A stretch of DNA of 64,000 bases, from contig CADCDO010000012.1 of assembly GCA_902800345.1 (NCBI GenBank), forward strand, positions 62,001 through 126,000, given 5' to 3'. Made by a program: the position numbers and the translations under genes. This document shows positions 40,314 through 48,792 of this stretch, in pieces (within the stretch, counting starts at the first letter, position 1; every line of letters begins with the position of its first letter). Source of the stretch: Fibrobacter succinogenes. Lineage in GTDB: Bacteria; Fibrobacterota; Fibrobacteria; Fibrobacterales; Fibrobacteraceae. The notes under the pieces were generated by a model, which made no database searches, had not been told where the DNA came from, and saw only the letters and a list, made by a program, of their open reading frames with translations.

Positions 40314-42044
40314 ATGAGTGACGCTTTCGAAAAACGCATCAAGAAACATATCATCGGAAAGACACACCGTTTTTTGGCCGTTCCTCCGCTCGGTTTCGAA
40401 CAAACGCTTGTTCGGGAATTTGAGTTTATTCAACGAGAGACAAGAGACGAAAGACGAGAGAATTCTCAAGAAGGCGCTTTATTACGTTCTAAGACGCAAA
40501 ACATTGATGGATCCAGTGCAATTGGCACGGCAAACCAGCCGCACGTCACCGGAGACGGCAAAGTCGAATTCACCGCCAAAATTACAGAAGCGTGGAAAGT
40601 TGTCGCATACAGCCGCATCGCGAACCGCGTACTCATGGAAGTAGCAAATTTCAAAGCCGAGAACTTCCGCGAACTCGAAAAAAAAGCCGCAGAAATCCCG
40701 TGGGAACTATTTTTATTAGACGACAACCATTTAAGGCGAGAGTCGCGCCCAACTGAGTTGGGCATGACCGAGCTGAATGGTTGGGACTTGAGCGAAGCGA
40801 AAGTCCAAAGACGAGAGACGGCAACCATACAAGGCAAGCGGTTCGACAAGCTCACCGACCTTAACAAGTCCACTTGCGTTTTTTCTAGTAACTCAGAACC
40901 AGCAACTAGCAACTCGATACATATCCACGTCACCTGCAAGCATTCCCGACTGTACCATAGCGACGCTATCGCCGAAAGGTTATACAACGTAATCACACAA
41001 TCTATGCCCCAAAGCGAAGCGAACTCGTCGGGCGCTCCCATACCTCAAAATTTTTACGTCGATTTTCTGGACGACCGTTGCACCATCTGGCTGGACCTCG
41101 CCGGCGAAGAACTGTACAAGCGCGGTTTTGAACGTTTTGTCAATGACGCCCCACTCAAGGAAACCATCGCCGCCGGGATGCTCTTTGAAGCGATACACTT
41201 AATGGATCCTATCAGCACTTCGTGCCTCCAGGATGACGCGTCGGGCGCCCCCGTCCCCCACTTCCTACTGCCTACTTCCTACTGCCTACTCGACTTAATG
41301 TCCGGCAGCGGAACCTTCAGCCTCGAAGCCGCTTGCATCGCAAACAAGATTATTCCAGGAATTTGTCGAGACTTTGCCTTAAAACATCAGCCCGCCTTCA
41401 AAGAAGCCACCTGGAAATTTTTAACTAGACGAGAGACGAAAGACGACAACCATTTAAAGCGAGAGTCGCACCCAACGGAGTTGGGCATGCCAGCCTGCAA
41501 GCAGTCTGTCGCGAAGCTCGCCTCGCACGTCATTGCGAGCACGAAGTGCAAAGCAATCCATCATCCAATCATCGAGAAAATTCTCACGAGCGACATTTCC
41601 GAACGCGCCGTAAGCATCATCAAGCACAACATCGAATGTAGCCCGCTCGCAAGCGTCTCGCCAACGCCAATCCTGCCGCGACATTACGACTTTTTCAACT
41701 ATACCGCCAACGAAATCGCAGACGCCTGCGGCGAAGCCTCGCCCATTCTCGTATTGAACCCGCCCTACGGCAAGCGTCTCCATTTCGACGCACCGAAACT
41801 TTATACAAATATCGGAAAAAAAATTGCCGAACTCGCCCACGATCTTAAATCATCGAACAAGAGACTCACTGTCGCCATACTAGTTCCCAAAGACGACAAC
41901 CGCGAAGGTTCGAAATACACCCGCACAGCGAACTTTTTACACGAATGTCCTGCAATGTCACCAAAGAAAAATCCCGCCGCGAAACAAATCATCACGAGTC
42001 ACGGCGGGTTTAGCTTGAATGTTTTTATAGCGGTTTTAGACTAG
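40314..42044 (+). CDS. RlmL/RlmK-like rRNA (guanine-N2)-methyltransferase with in-frame repeat insertions
   Basis: A 576-residue class I methyltransferase. The N-terminus (HRFLAVPPLGFEQTLVREF) resembles the start of THUMP-containing RlmL; the C-terminal domain has LDLMSGSGTFSLEAACIA (SAM motif I), SDISERAVSIIKHNIE and the NPPYGKRL catalytic motif of N2-guanine methyltransferases. Relatives are usually about 370-420 residues (general knowledge). The excess here is made of segments whose DNA matches interspersed repeats: TCGTCT-type (40436-40461, 40807-40822), two copies of a 49-bp unit (40718-40766, 41441-41489), a 21-bp unit (40841-40861), an ATGAGCACG-type hairpin unit (about 41007-41047), and TTCCTACTGCC repeats (41263-41292). 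The frame stays open throughout. Confidence 0.82.
   Translation: MSDAFEKRIKKHIIGKTHRFLAVPPLGFEQTLVREFEFIQRETRDERRENSQEGALLRSKTQNIDGSSAIGTANQPHVTGDGKVEFTAKITEAWKVVAYSRIANRVLMEVANFKAENFRELEKKAAEIPWELFLLDDNHLRRESRPTELGMTELNGWDLSEAKVQRRETATIQGKRFDKLTDLNKSTCVFSSNSEPATSNSIHIHVTCKHSRLYHSDAIAERLYNVITQSMPQSEANSSGAPIPQNFYVDFLDDRCTIWLDLAGEELYKRGFERFVNDAPLKETIAAGMLFEAIHLMDPISTSCLQDDASGAPVPHFLLPTSYCLLDLMSGSGTFSLEAACIANKIIPGICRDFALKHQPAFKEATWKFLTRRETKDDNHLKRESHPTELGMPACKQSVAKLASHVIASTKCKAIHHPIIEKILTSDISERAVSIIKHNIECSPLASVSPTPILPRHYDFFNYTANEIADACGEASPILVLNPPYGKRLHFDAPKLYTNIGKKIAELAHDLKSSNKRLTVAILVPKDDNREGSKYTRTANFLHECPAMSPKKNPAAKQIITSHGGFSLNVFIAVLD
40718..40766 (+). repeat. 49-bp intragenic repeat, copy 1
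   Basis: Starts AGACGACAACCATTTAAGG and ends with the hairpin GCCCAAC TGA GTTGGGC ATG. It encodes DDNHLRRESRPTELGM. Copy 2 at 41441-41489 differs at three positions only. Confidence 0.8.
40841..40861 (+). repeat. 21-bp interspersed repeat in the RlmL-like gene
   Basis: GGTTCGACAAGCTCACC then GACC, the same unit as at 15040, 17534 and 28901. It encodes RFDKLTD in frame. Confidence 0.7.
41441..41489 (+). repeat. 49-bp intragenic repeat, copy 2
   Basis: AGACGACAACCATTTAAAG through the hairpin CCCAAC GGA GTTGGG. It encodes DDNHLKRESHPTELGM and is preceded by ACTAGACGAGAGACGAA, the interspersed TCGTCT-type repeat. Confidence 0.8.
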
Positions 42045-42107
42045 GTTCTTCATAGACATTTTTGTCTTCGAACTTTTCATACGTCAATCTTCACAACCGG
42101 GTTCATC

Positions 42108-42248
42108 TCATTCTTCTTCAACGTCTATTGAGGATGGTCCCAATATATACCCTTTACATTTCATATCGATAATGTCCATTTGCGGGGCTACATAAACCGC
42201 GCGAGTCTCGACCGAAGTTGATTCTTTTTTTCGCTTGTCCATTGACAT
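42108..42248 (-). CDS. 46-residue small protein behind the large surface protein
   Basis: An ATG-initiated 46-codon ORF beginning 6 nt after the stop of the 1187-residue surface protein gene. It is Lys/Glu-rich at first, then YVAPQMDIIDMKCKGYILGP and an acidic end SSIDVEEE. The pattern Y-x-AP-x-M-x-(I/V)-(I/V)-x-(M/V)-x-C-x-G is familiar from many tiny unnamed proteins of Bacteroidetes-group bacteria (recollection, unverified). Co-transcription with the surface protein is likely from spacing. Function unknown. Confidence 0.5.
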   Translation of the reverse strand: MSMDKRKKESTSVETRAVYVAPQMDIIDMKCKGYILGPSSIDVEEE

Positions 42249-42253
42249 TTCCC

Positions 42254-45200
42254 TTATTTCACAATCACTCTTTTCCCATTATAGTAATATGTTCCGCGGG
42301 TCGTCGGTTTCGAATCCAGTTTACGTCCTTTCAAATCGAACCAATGGTCCTTGCGGCTCTTAACCGTTTCCATATTAAACTTGCCAACAGTGAGAGGTTT
42401 TTCGTTTTCTTCATCCAGTTGGACCTCGATCTCATCGGGAATCATTCGATTATTCAAGCTAAACGAACTAGAGCCACCAAATCTAGACACCGCTTGCACC
42501 TGATGATGTACAAGATAAGCGCGCAACGCCATGACAGAAGCTCCAGGACCCGCCTTTACGAACTGGCCCACCTTTACACCGTCACGTTCCTGCCCGGCAA
42601 AGCCATAAATGCGCCCCAGTTCCGGATGGTTCGCAAACAAGGTATATTGATACACGCCCGTAAATTCCCAAGTGCCGTCAGTCAATGTTTCTGGAGATTG
42701 TGTCGTCGTATTGAGCGTAACTTCACCGTTAAAGGTAAGTCCTGCCGCTGTAGGTATAACGATGTAAGGAGTATTCGCATAAAGCGTACCTTCAGTTATC
42801 CGCTTGACCTTGAAAACGCATCGGTCTTCATTTTCCACGATACGCTTAAATTTGTAAATAGTACCACCTTCAAAATTCGAAACATCTATCGAGAACGGCA
42901 ACATGATCGTTGATGTCTTGCCGATATCGAATGTTCTGTTGAACACGACTTGATTCACATGGATGTCCTGAGAAATTTCGACAGCATCCATTTCACTATA
43001 TTCCCCATTGATTTCAGCAATCTTCGATCCGTCTGCATATTCCGTAATCTCCACAGCTCCATAGCGAGTCACGAACGGATAATTCTTAATCCACTTGGCA
43101 TAGAAAGTCGTATCGCCAGTGGCGCCTGCCGCAATTTGAGTTACTGCGTCACCCGTGAATTCCGCGTTAGTATACCAACCGCCAAAGGTGTAGCCTTCTC
43201 TAGGAGCGGCGGTTCTAAGTTTAGCCCCGCTTTCTACGTTATATGTTTTATCACCATAAGAATTATCCGTTCCCACATAGGTTATCGTGTACTGTTCCAA
43301 GACTTTCCCGTATATTTTCAAATTGCCTGTAGTTCCAGTCTGGACATTATTGATTTTTTCGCTATACCCAGAATCTTTAAACCATCCTTTAAATACATAC
43401 CCTTCTGCAACATTCGGGAAAGGCAACCCAAAACTGCTTTCAGCTGTATACGAATGGGGATAAACGCTCTCATCAGAAAGATCGCATACCGAACAATTGT
43501 AGGTTATAGAATATTCAATAGCTTCCCATGCTGGGTAAAATACGGTATCCTTATTCTCTTCATACGTTCCATTGAAATCAAATACCTTTGCACCTTCATT
43601 TGCTACAGCCCAGCCAATTTGGTTATATCCAGCTCGTGTATAGGAAAGGCCTGGCAATGTATAATCTTCATCATGTATTTTTTTATCCGGAGAAATAAAG
43701 CCAAGACCACCAGTACCAGCTTTATAAATAATGGAGTAAGTAATTGTATCCCAGCTCGCATAAAGAGTCAAGTCACCGGTCGAACCAGCTGGGATACTAG
43801 AAATATTATCCTTGAATTCAGGATCTTTAAACCAGCCAACAAAGCGAAGGGCGTTGTCTAACGACGGATTTTCGAGAACGAAACCATCTACTGTATATGT
43901 TCCCGGATTCGGATTCGTGGCCCCATTTAAATTTTCATATGTAATTGTATAAGAGTCCTTTTCCCACTTAGCAAAAAGATCTACGTCCCTGTCAATTACT
44001 GTGTTAAAGTCAAAGTTTGGACCATCAAGATTTTCATACCACCCAATGAAAGTGTACCCTGGATTCGGATCCATTTTATCAACCGTCAATTCGGTAGCCT
44101 TATCATTTTGGTACACAGTACTGACATACGAAGCTGTTGTCGAACCATTCGTATAAAAACTAACCGTATAAACAGGAGCCGTGGTCCACACAGCAAGCAA
44201 AGTTGTATCCTTTGAAGCAAGAGGAAGGTTATCAAGCCCTCCTTCAACTAGAGCTGTTGTAGGAGCTTCGGCAAAAGCCCATCCAACAAAATTATACTTT
44301 ACGCCACCCTCGGTATAAGACGAGGGTCTATCAAAACCTTGCACAGAAATTCTCTTACCCTTTTCTATTTTCACATTCTTAGGCGTATCTGAACCATCTG
44401 TGAAGGTTCCATGATTATCGCCATTGATAGTGCTAAACGTAATCGTGTAGAGAGGATTCCATACGGCATAAATTTTTGTTGCGCCAGAAACTTGGCCCAA
44501 ACTTTCATCCGGTTCCGTAGCATTCGGGTTTCTAGACCACCCTGCAAAAACAGAATCCCCTGCATAAGAAGGATTGGCTATACCATCATTATTAATAAAA
44601 TTGTCAACAGGAACGTATTTGATTAAAGACGTCGCATTTTGGGCAAACATTCCTCCATTAGCATCAAAGGTAATTTTATAGCCGTCCGCACTATACTCAA
44701 TCAGTGCAGGTCCATTTTCTGTCACTTCCCATGGGGCATTCTCTGAGCAAGAACCGTCATTTTCATTATAGGAGCCATTATTTAAAACACAAATTACCTG
44801 AGCAGTATTTACATTTGTCATCGGAGTTGTTGATCCAGAGGTCGTTCCCTCTGTTGTAGCGCCAATTCCAGTATTGAATTCATCTCCATCGTAATAAAGA
44901 CCCGAAAGAGTGACATTACCTTTATATTGATAACCGATTATTGCGCCAGCTCTGCCCGAACTATCTTTCCCACTTACTTTACCCGACCCCTCGGTAGAAA
45001 GTGTTTCTCCGGCATAAATGCAAGAATTCATCGAAACATTACCATTAAAATTCTTCGTATAACCGGCAATTCCCCCCACGTAAGCTAGACCGCTTGCATA
45101 AATATTGACTGAGCTAAAGCAATTAGATACCGTTCCAGCACCCACATTTCCAACAACACCTCCAACGGCCTGACCATCACCACTAGTGATAACTGTTCCC

Positions 45201-45817
45201 GTCACATAGCAGCCTTCAACGAGGCTTGACTGCACACTCTGCCAACCAACAACAGTTCCGATAGAAATTGGCTTTTCAACTATACTCGACGCATTACCGA
45301 TACCTCCTTGGCCATATCCATGAACTTCAATATTCTCGAGAATCAAATCTTTTACAGAGCCACTAAAGCAACCGATAAAGCCAATATTCTGAGCCATATT
45401 ATTGTCATTAGCATATTTCCGGATTAACTCTTCGGCCGATATGTATATATTGGAGATAACATGCTTGTTACCGTCAAATGTTCCTACGAAATTATTTTGG
45501 TTGTTTCCCGCAGCAATTGGCGTCCATAATCTTCGATTTCCATCAGGACCAATCATATTTAGATTAGCCACTAATTTGGCATTAATAGAGACGTTACCAC
45601 CTTTTACAATTTTTCCATTTTGATTAACTTTATTTACCTGCGCAGCAAACCACGCCAACTGGTTTTCATTCTCAATGAGATAGAAAGTTTTTCCGCCTAT
45701 AACCTCTGTATTTTGAGGTTTCTCGATCGAAGTTCCATCCCATACTGCAAAGGCCTGACCAACCGCAATTAGGAAAAGAAATAGGAATAAAATATATTTT
45801 TTTGTTACAATAGACAT
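42254..45817 (-). CDS. Large surface protein with Listeria-Bacteroides (InlB B-type) repeats
   Basis: A 1187-residue exported protein. After the signal peptide (MSIVTKKYILFLFLFLIAVGQAFA) come about 330 residues of GLUG-like beta-helix (FVGTFDGNKHVISNIYI, VGGVVGNVGAGTVSNCFSS, VGGIAGYTKN). About eight Flg_new/InlB B-repeats follow (YTITFDANGGMF, GYTFIGWYENLDG, DLTLYASWDTITY). A beta-rich region and a C-terminal DLKGRKLDSKPTTRGTYYYNGKRVIVK tail resembling a sorting domain end the protein. It probably acts in adhesion. A GGAAGGTG Shine-Dalgarno precedes the ATG. Two tiny ORFs flank it. Confidence 0.85.
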   Translation of the reverse strand: MSIVTKKYILFLFLFLIAVGQAFAVWDGTSIEKPQNTEVIGGKTFYLIENENQLAWFAAQVNKVNQNGKIVKGGNVSINAKLVANLNMIGPDGNRRLWTPIAAGNNQNNFVGTFDGNKHVISNIYISAEELIRKYANDNNMAQNIGFIGCFSGSVKDLILENIEVHGYGQGGIGNASSIVEKPISIGTVVGWQSVQSSLVEGCYVTGTVITSGDGQAVGGVVGNVGAGTVSNCFSSVNIYASGLAYVGGIAGYTKNFNGNVSMNSCIYAGETLSTEGSGKVSGKDSSGRAGAIIGYQYKGNVTLSGLYYDGDEFNTGIGATTEGTTSGSTTPMTNVNTAQVICVLNNGSYNENDGSCSENAPWEVTENGPALIEYSADGYKITFDANGGMFAQNATSLIKYVPVDNFINNDGIANPSYAGDSVFAGWSRNPNATEPDESLGQVSGATKIYAVWNPLYTITFSTINGDNHGTFTDGSDTPKNVKIEKGKRISVQGFDRPSSYTEGGVKYNFVGWAFAEAPTTALVEGGLDNLPLASKDTTLLAVWTTAPVYTVSFYTNGSTTASYVSTVYQNDKATELTVDKMDPNPGYTFIGWYENLDGPNFDFNTVIDRDVDLFAKWEKDSYTITYENLNGATNPNPGTYTVDGFVLENPSLDNALRFVGWFKDPEFKDNISSIPAGSTGDLTLYASWDTITYSIIYKAGTGGLGFISPDKKIHDEDYTLPGLSYTRAGYNQIGWAVANEGAKVFDFNGTYEENKDTVFYPAWEAIEYSITYNCSVCDLSDESVYPHSYTAESSFGLPFPNVAEGYVFKGWFKDSGYSEKINNVQTGTTGNLKIYGKVLEQYTITYVGTDNSYGDKTYNVESGAKLRTAAPREGYTFGGWYTNAEFTGDAVTQIAAGATGDTTFYAKWIKNYPFVTRYGAVEITEYADGSKIAEINGEYSEMDAVEISQDIHVNQVVFNRTFDIGKTSTIMLPFSIDVSNFEGGTIYKFKRIVENEDRCVFKVKRITEGTLYANTPYIVIPTAAGLTFNGEVTLNTTTQSPETLTDGTWEFTGVYQYTLFANHPELGRIYGFAGQERDGVKVGQFVKAGPGASVMALRAYLVHHQVQAVSRFGGSSSFSLNNRMIPDEIEVQLDEENEKPLTVGKFNMETVKSRKDHWFDLKGRKLDSKPTTRGTYYYNGKRVIVK

Positions 45818-45977
45818 ATTTCACCTTCCGTTTCATAGAAATATAAATAATGTACAGATTCGTAAAACTATTTAAGCAAAAAAACACGTTTTTTATCGAC
45901 CATTCCGTGATAAAGAGCACGATTTCAAAGAAAAAAAAACGACATTTTTTGGCCAAACGTCATTTTTTCCATAATAA

Positions 45978-46085
45978 CTAATTTGTGAACGGATTACCTC
46001 CAGCGCCGTAATCATCAGAATTTCCAAGTACTCCTTTGCTGCGTTCACAAAGCAAAGCCATACGTTTCAAATCGATCGTTTTCAT
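45978..46085 (-). CDS. 35-residue ORF translationally coupled to a gene remnant
   Basis: MKTIDLKRMALLCERSKGVL then GNSDDYGAGGNPFTN. Its ATG overlaps the TGA of the upstream remnant (ATGA), a classic coupling signal that supports reality despite the small size. It lies 160 bp upstream of the large surface protein on the same strand. The Gly/Asn-rich end and basic N-terminus would suit a secreted or modified peptide, but that is speculation. Confidence 0.4.
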   Translation of the reverse strand: MKTIDLKRMALLCERSKGVLGNSDDYGAGGNPFTN

Positions 46086-46339
46086 ACGAGGTGGCTCATA
46101 TTTTTACTTTGTTCTATACCAAAATCATTTATGACCTCACCACGGTCATCATAGGCGGTCCACTGGCTTTTTCCGTTCCAGCCACACCACCTCACCGGAA
46201 AACGCGAATTCACAGATATGAAGTCATCGCAAAGACGTTTTTTTTCCGTATTGTCGACTTCCTGCTGTGTTTCACCATTTTTTTGGGAAAAACGAAAGAC
46301 TTTGTCATCACACAGAAAAGCGGCGACTTCAACCCGATT
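46082..46339 (-). pseudogene. Protein-coding remnant lacking a start
   Basis: An open frame of 85 codons on the minus strand, ending with a TGA that overlaps the next ATG. It contains VEVAAFLCDDKVFRFSQK, RLCDDFISVNSRFPVRWCGW and NGKSQWTAYDDRGEVINDFG, whose composition looks like real protein. No ATG, GTG or TTG lies near its 5' end; a TGA precedes it. It is probably the 3' end of a gene whose front was lost near the ilvD promoter region. Family not recognised. Confidence 0.45.
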
Positions 46340-46431
46340 TCACCATATAGATTTGCTTTTTTTCTACATTTTCACTTAAAACAAAAGGCCTCTCATCCAA
46401 AAGATTCCCAATGGATTCTATCCGGCGGGGA

Positions 46432-46464
46432 CCACAATTGTGGATGGGCGCGCCGCATTATAAA
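46432..46464 (+). promoter_or_regulatory. Possible ilvD promoter with palindrome CCACAATTGTGG
   Basis: A perfect 12-bp palindrome (46432-46443) overlaps TTGTGG, a possible -35, with TATAAA at 46459-46464 (15-nt spacing). It could be an operator, but nothing identifies the regulator. Confidence 0.3.
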
Positions 46465-46485
46465 GACTCAAAAAGGACAAGAAAA

Positions 46486-48345
46486 ATGCCGAAACTTCGT
46501 TCGCTCAAGACTATGGAAGGCCGTGAAATGGCCGGTGCACGCGCCCTGTGGCACGCAACAGGAACCAAGGTGGAAGACTTTGGTAAGCCCGTCATCTGCG
46601 TGGTGAACAGCTACACCCAGTTTGTTCCGGGACACGTCCACCTGAAGGACTTGGGCCAGGTTGTCGCCCGCGCGATCGAAGCCGCCGGCGGTGTCGCGAA
46701 GGAAATGAACACCATCGCCGTGGACGACGGTATCGCCATGGGCCACGACGGCATGCTCTACAGCCTCCCGAGCCGCGACCTCATCGCCGACTCTACCGAA
46801 TACATGGCCAACGCCCACCGCGCCGACGCCCTCGTGTGCATCTCTAACTGCGACAAGGTGACTCCGGGTATGCTCATGGCCGCCATGCGCCTCAACATCC
46901 CCGCCATCTTCGTCAGCGGCGGCCCGATGGAAGCCGGCCACGTGACCACGAAGGACGGCAAGGACCGCGCCCTCGACCTGATTGACGCCATGATCGATTC
47001 CGCCGACAGCACCATCAGCGACGAAGACGTGGCCGCCATCGAAGCGAACTCCTGCCCCACTTGCGGTTCCTGCTCCGGCATGTTCACCGCGAACTCCATG
47101 AACTCCCTTACCGAAGCCCTCGGCCTTAGCCTCCCGGGTAACGGCACCATCGTTGCGACCCACGCCGAACGCAAGAAACTCTTCGAAGCCGCCGGTAAGC
47201 GCATCGTGGAACTCTGCCACCAGTATTACGACTTGAACGACGAAAGCATCCTCCCGCGCAGCATCGCCACGAAGGACGCTTTCGAAAACGCCATGCGCCT
47301 CGACATCGCCATGGGCGGTTCCTCCAACACCGTGCTCCACTTGCTCGCCGTGGCCCAGGAAGCTGGCGTCGACTTCACCATGAAGGACATCGACCGCCTC
47401 TCCCGCAACACGCCGTGCATCTGCAAGGTCGCCCCGACGGTCCACAACATCCACGTGGAAAACGTGAACCGCGCCGGTGGCATCATGGGCATTCTCGGTG
47501 AACTGGACCGCATGGGCCTCATCCACAAGGACGCAAAGACTGTTCACGCGAAGACCATGGGCGAAGCTCTCGAAGCAAACGACCTCAAGCGCAACCCGAC
47601 CGAAGAAGCCAAGCAACGCTACCTCGCCGGCCCCGGCCGCAAGTACAACCTGGTCGCCTTCTCGCAGAACTTCATGTACCCGGATCACGATCTCGACCGC
47701 GCTAACGGCGCTATCCGCGATGGCGAACACGCCTACACCAAAGACGGCGGCCTCGCTGTTCTGTACGGTAACCTCGCCGTGGACGGCTGCATCGTGAAGA
47801 CCGCCGGCGTCGATGAATCCATCTTCAAGTTCACCGGCCCCGCCGTGGTGTTCGAAAGCCAGGAAGATGCCGTGAAGGGCATTCTCGACCCGAACGTGGT
47901 GAAGGCTGGCGACGTGGTCGTCATCCGCTACGAAGGCCCGAAGGGCGGCCCCGGCATGCAGGAAATGCTCTACCCGACCTCTTACCTCAAGAGCCGTCAC
48001 CTCGGCAAGTCCTGCGCGCTGCTCACCGACGGACGCTTCTCCGGCGGTACGAGCGGTCTCTCCATCGGCCACGCCTCTCCGGAAGCCGCCAACAAGGGTA
48101 ACATCGGCCTCGTGCACACGGGCGACGTCATCGAAATCGACATCCCGAACCGTTCCATCAACGTGCAGCTCACCGACGACGAACTCGCCGAACGCCGCAA
48201 GGAAATGGAAGCCCGCGGTAATAAAGCATGGCGTCCTGAACACAGAGACAGACAAGTTTCCAAGGCATTGCAGGCATACGCCGCCATGGCATCTAGCGCT
48301 GATAAAGGAGCCGTTCGAGATCTTTCCTTGATTGGCATTAAGTAA
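46486..48345 (+). CDS. ilvD: Dihydroxy-acid dehydratase
   Basis: A 619-residue IlvD, the Fe-S enzyme making 2-keto acids in valine, leucine and isoleucine synthesis. It shows [18 protein letters not shown], the cluster-ligand motifs [10 protein letters not shown] and [30 protein letters not shown], and [27 protein letters not shown] lies before the ATG at 46486, rejecting a longer frame. The gene uses strongly biased GC-rich codons until about codon 575; the last 40 or so codons switch to AT-rich choices (AATAAAGCATGG, AGAGACAGACAA). The last 29 codons are duplicated 220 bp downstream, suggesting recombination at the 3' end. Confidence 0.96.
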   Translation: MPKLRSLKTMEGREMAGARALWHATGTKVEDFGKPVICVVNSYTQFVPGHVHLKDLGQVVARAIEAAGGVAKEMNTIAVDDGIAMGHDGMLYSLPSRDLIADSTEYMANAHRADALVCISNCDKVTPGMLMAAMRLNIPAIFVSGGPMEAGHVTTKDGKDRALDLIDAMIDSADSTISDEDVAAIEANSCPTCGSCSGMFTANSMNSLTEALGLSLPGNGTIVATHAERKKLFEAAGKRIVELCHQYYDLNDESILPRSIATKDAFENAMRLDIAMGGSSNTVLHLLAVAQEAGVDFTMKDIDRLSRNTPCICKVAPTVHNIHVENVNRAGGIMGILGELDRMGLIHKDAKTVHAKTMGEALEANDLKRNPTEEAKQRYLAGPGRKYNLVAFSQNFMYPDHDLDRANGAIRDGEHAYTKDGGLAVLYGNLAVDGCIVKTAGVDESIFKFTGPAVVFESQEDAVKGILDPNVVKAGDVVVIRYEGPKGGPGMQEMLYPTSYLKSRHLGKSCALLTDGRFSGGTSGLSIGHASPEAANKGNIGLVHTGDVIEIDIPNRSINVQLTDDELAERRKEMEARGNKAWRPEHRDRQVSKALQAYAAMASSADKGAVRDLSLIGIK

Positions 48346-48368
48346 GCCATGCGTTAATGTTCTTTCTG

Positions 48369-48562
48369 TGAGCCGTAGGCGATTCGTATGAACGAGTCGT
48401 CGAAGGCGAGAGCGAGGCGAATTCGTAGGTTCCATACAAACGATATAGCCGAGCGGTCGTCACAGTGAGCCGTAGGCGACTCGTATGAACGAGTCGTCGA
48501 AGGCGAGAGCGAGGCGAATTCGTAGGTTCCATACAAACGATAGAGCCGAGCGGTCGTCACAG
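48369..48562. repeat. Two tandem 97-bp repeats behind ilvD
   Basis: Two adjacent copies (48369-48465, 48466-48562) differ at two positions (GGCGAT/GGCGAC and GATATAG/GATAGAG). Each begins GTGAGCCGTAGGCGA and contains the hairpin ACTCG TATGAA CGAGT, the segment CGTCGAAGGCGAGAGCGAGG and the end GAGCGGTCGTCACA. No ORF is supported inside. They separate ilvD from the duplicated copy of its own tail. Confidence 0.85.
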
Positions 48563-48651
48563 GTGTCCAAGGCATTGCAGGCATACGCCGCCATGGCATC
48601 TAGCGCTGATAAAGGAGCCGTTAGAGACTTGTCTCTGATTGGAGTTAAGTA
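48562..48651 (+). pseudogene. Duplicated 3' end of ilvD
   Basis: From TCCAAGGCATTGCAGG it is identical for about 57 bp to the end region of ilvD (48260-48316). The two then diverge: both encode RDLSLIG-(I/V)-K and a TAA, but with different codons (CGAGATCTTTCC versus AGAGACTTGTCT). This is a second, diverged ilvD end, not a simple duplication. Confidence 0.8.
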
Positions 48652-48736
48652 ATTCAGGACTGGATCCTTCGACTACGGGCTACGCCCTCCGCTCAGGATG
48701 ACAAAGCCCAGTCAAGCTGGAATTTAAATGACACAC

Positions 48737-48769
48737 AAAAAAAACGGCGCTCGCAGGCGTCGTTTTTTA
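48737..48769 (-). terminator. Terminator of the STAS/RsbW-like pair
   Basis: Minus-strand stem around ACGACGCC TGC GAGCGCCGT with T8, 24 nt after the STAS gene stop. T and A tracts on both sides allow bidirectional use. Confidence 0.7.
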
Positions 48770-48792
48770 TTTCATATAAACACGCAATCAGA

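Noticed and set aside
46468..48435. 655-codon open frame antisense to ilvD
   Set aside because: A GC-codon-bias shadow of ilvD; the translation is low-complexity (His/Val/Asp/Gly-rich) with no domain, whereas ilvD itself is unmistakable.
48369..48562. Tandem 97-bp repeats considered as a CRISPR array
   Set aside because: Only two copies, unit far too long, no unique spacers and no cas genes nearby.
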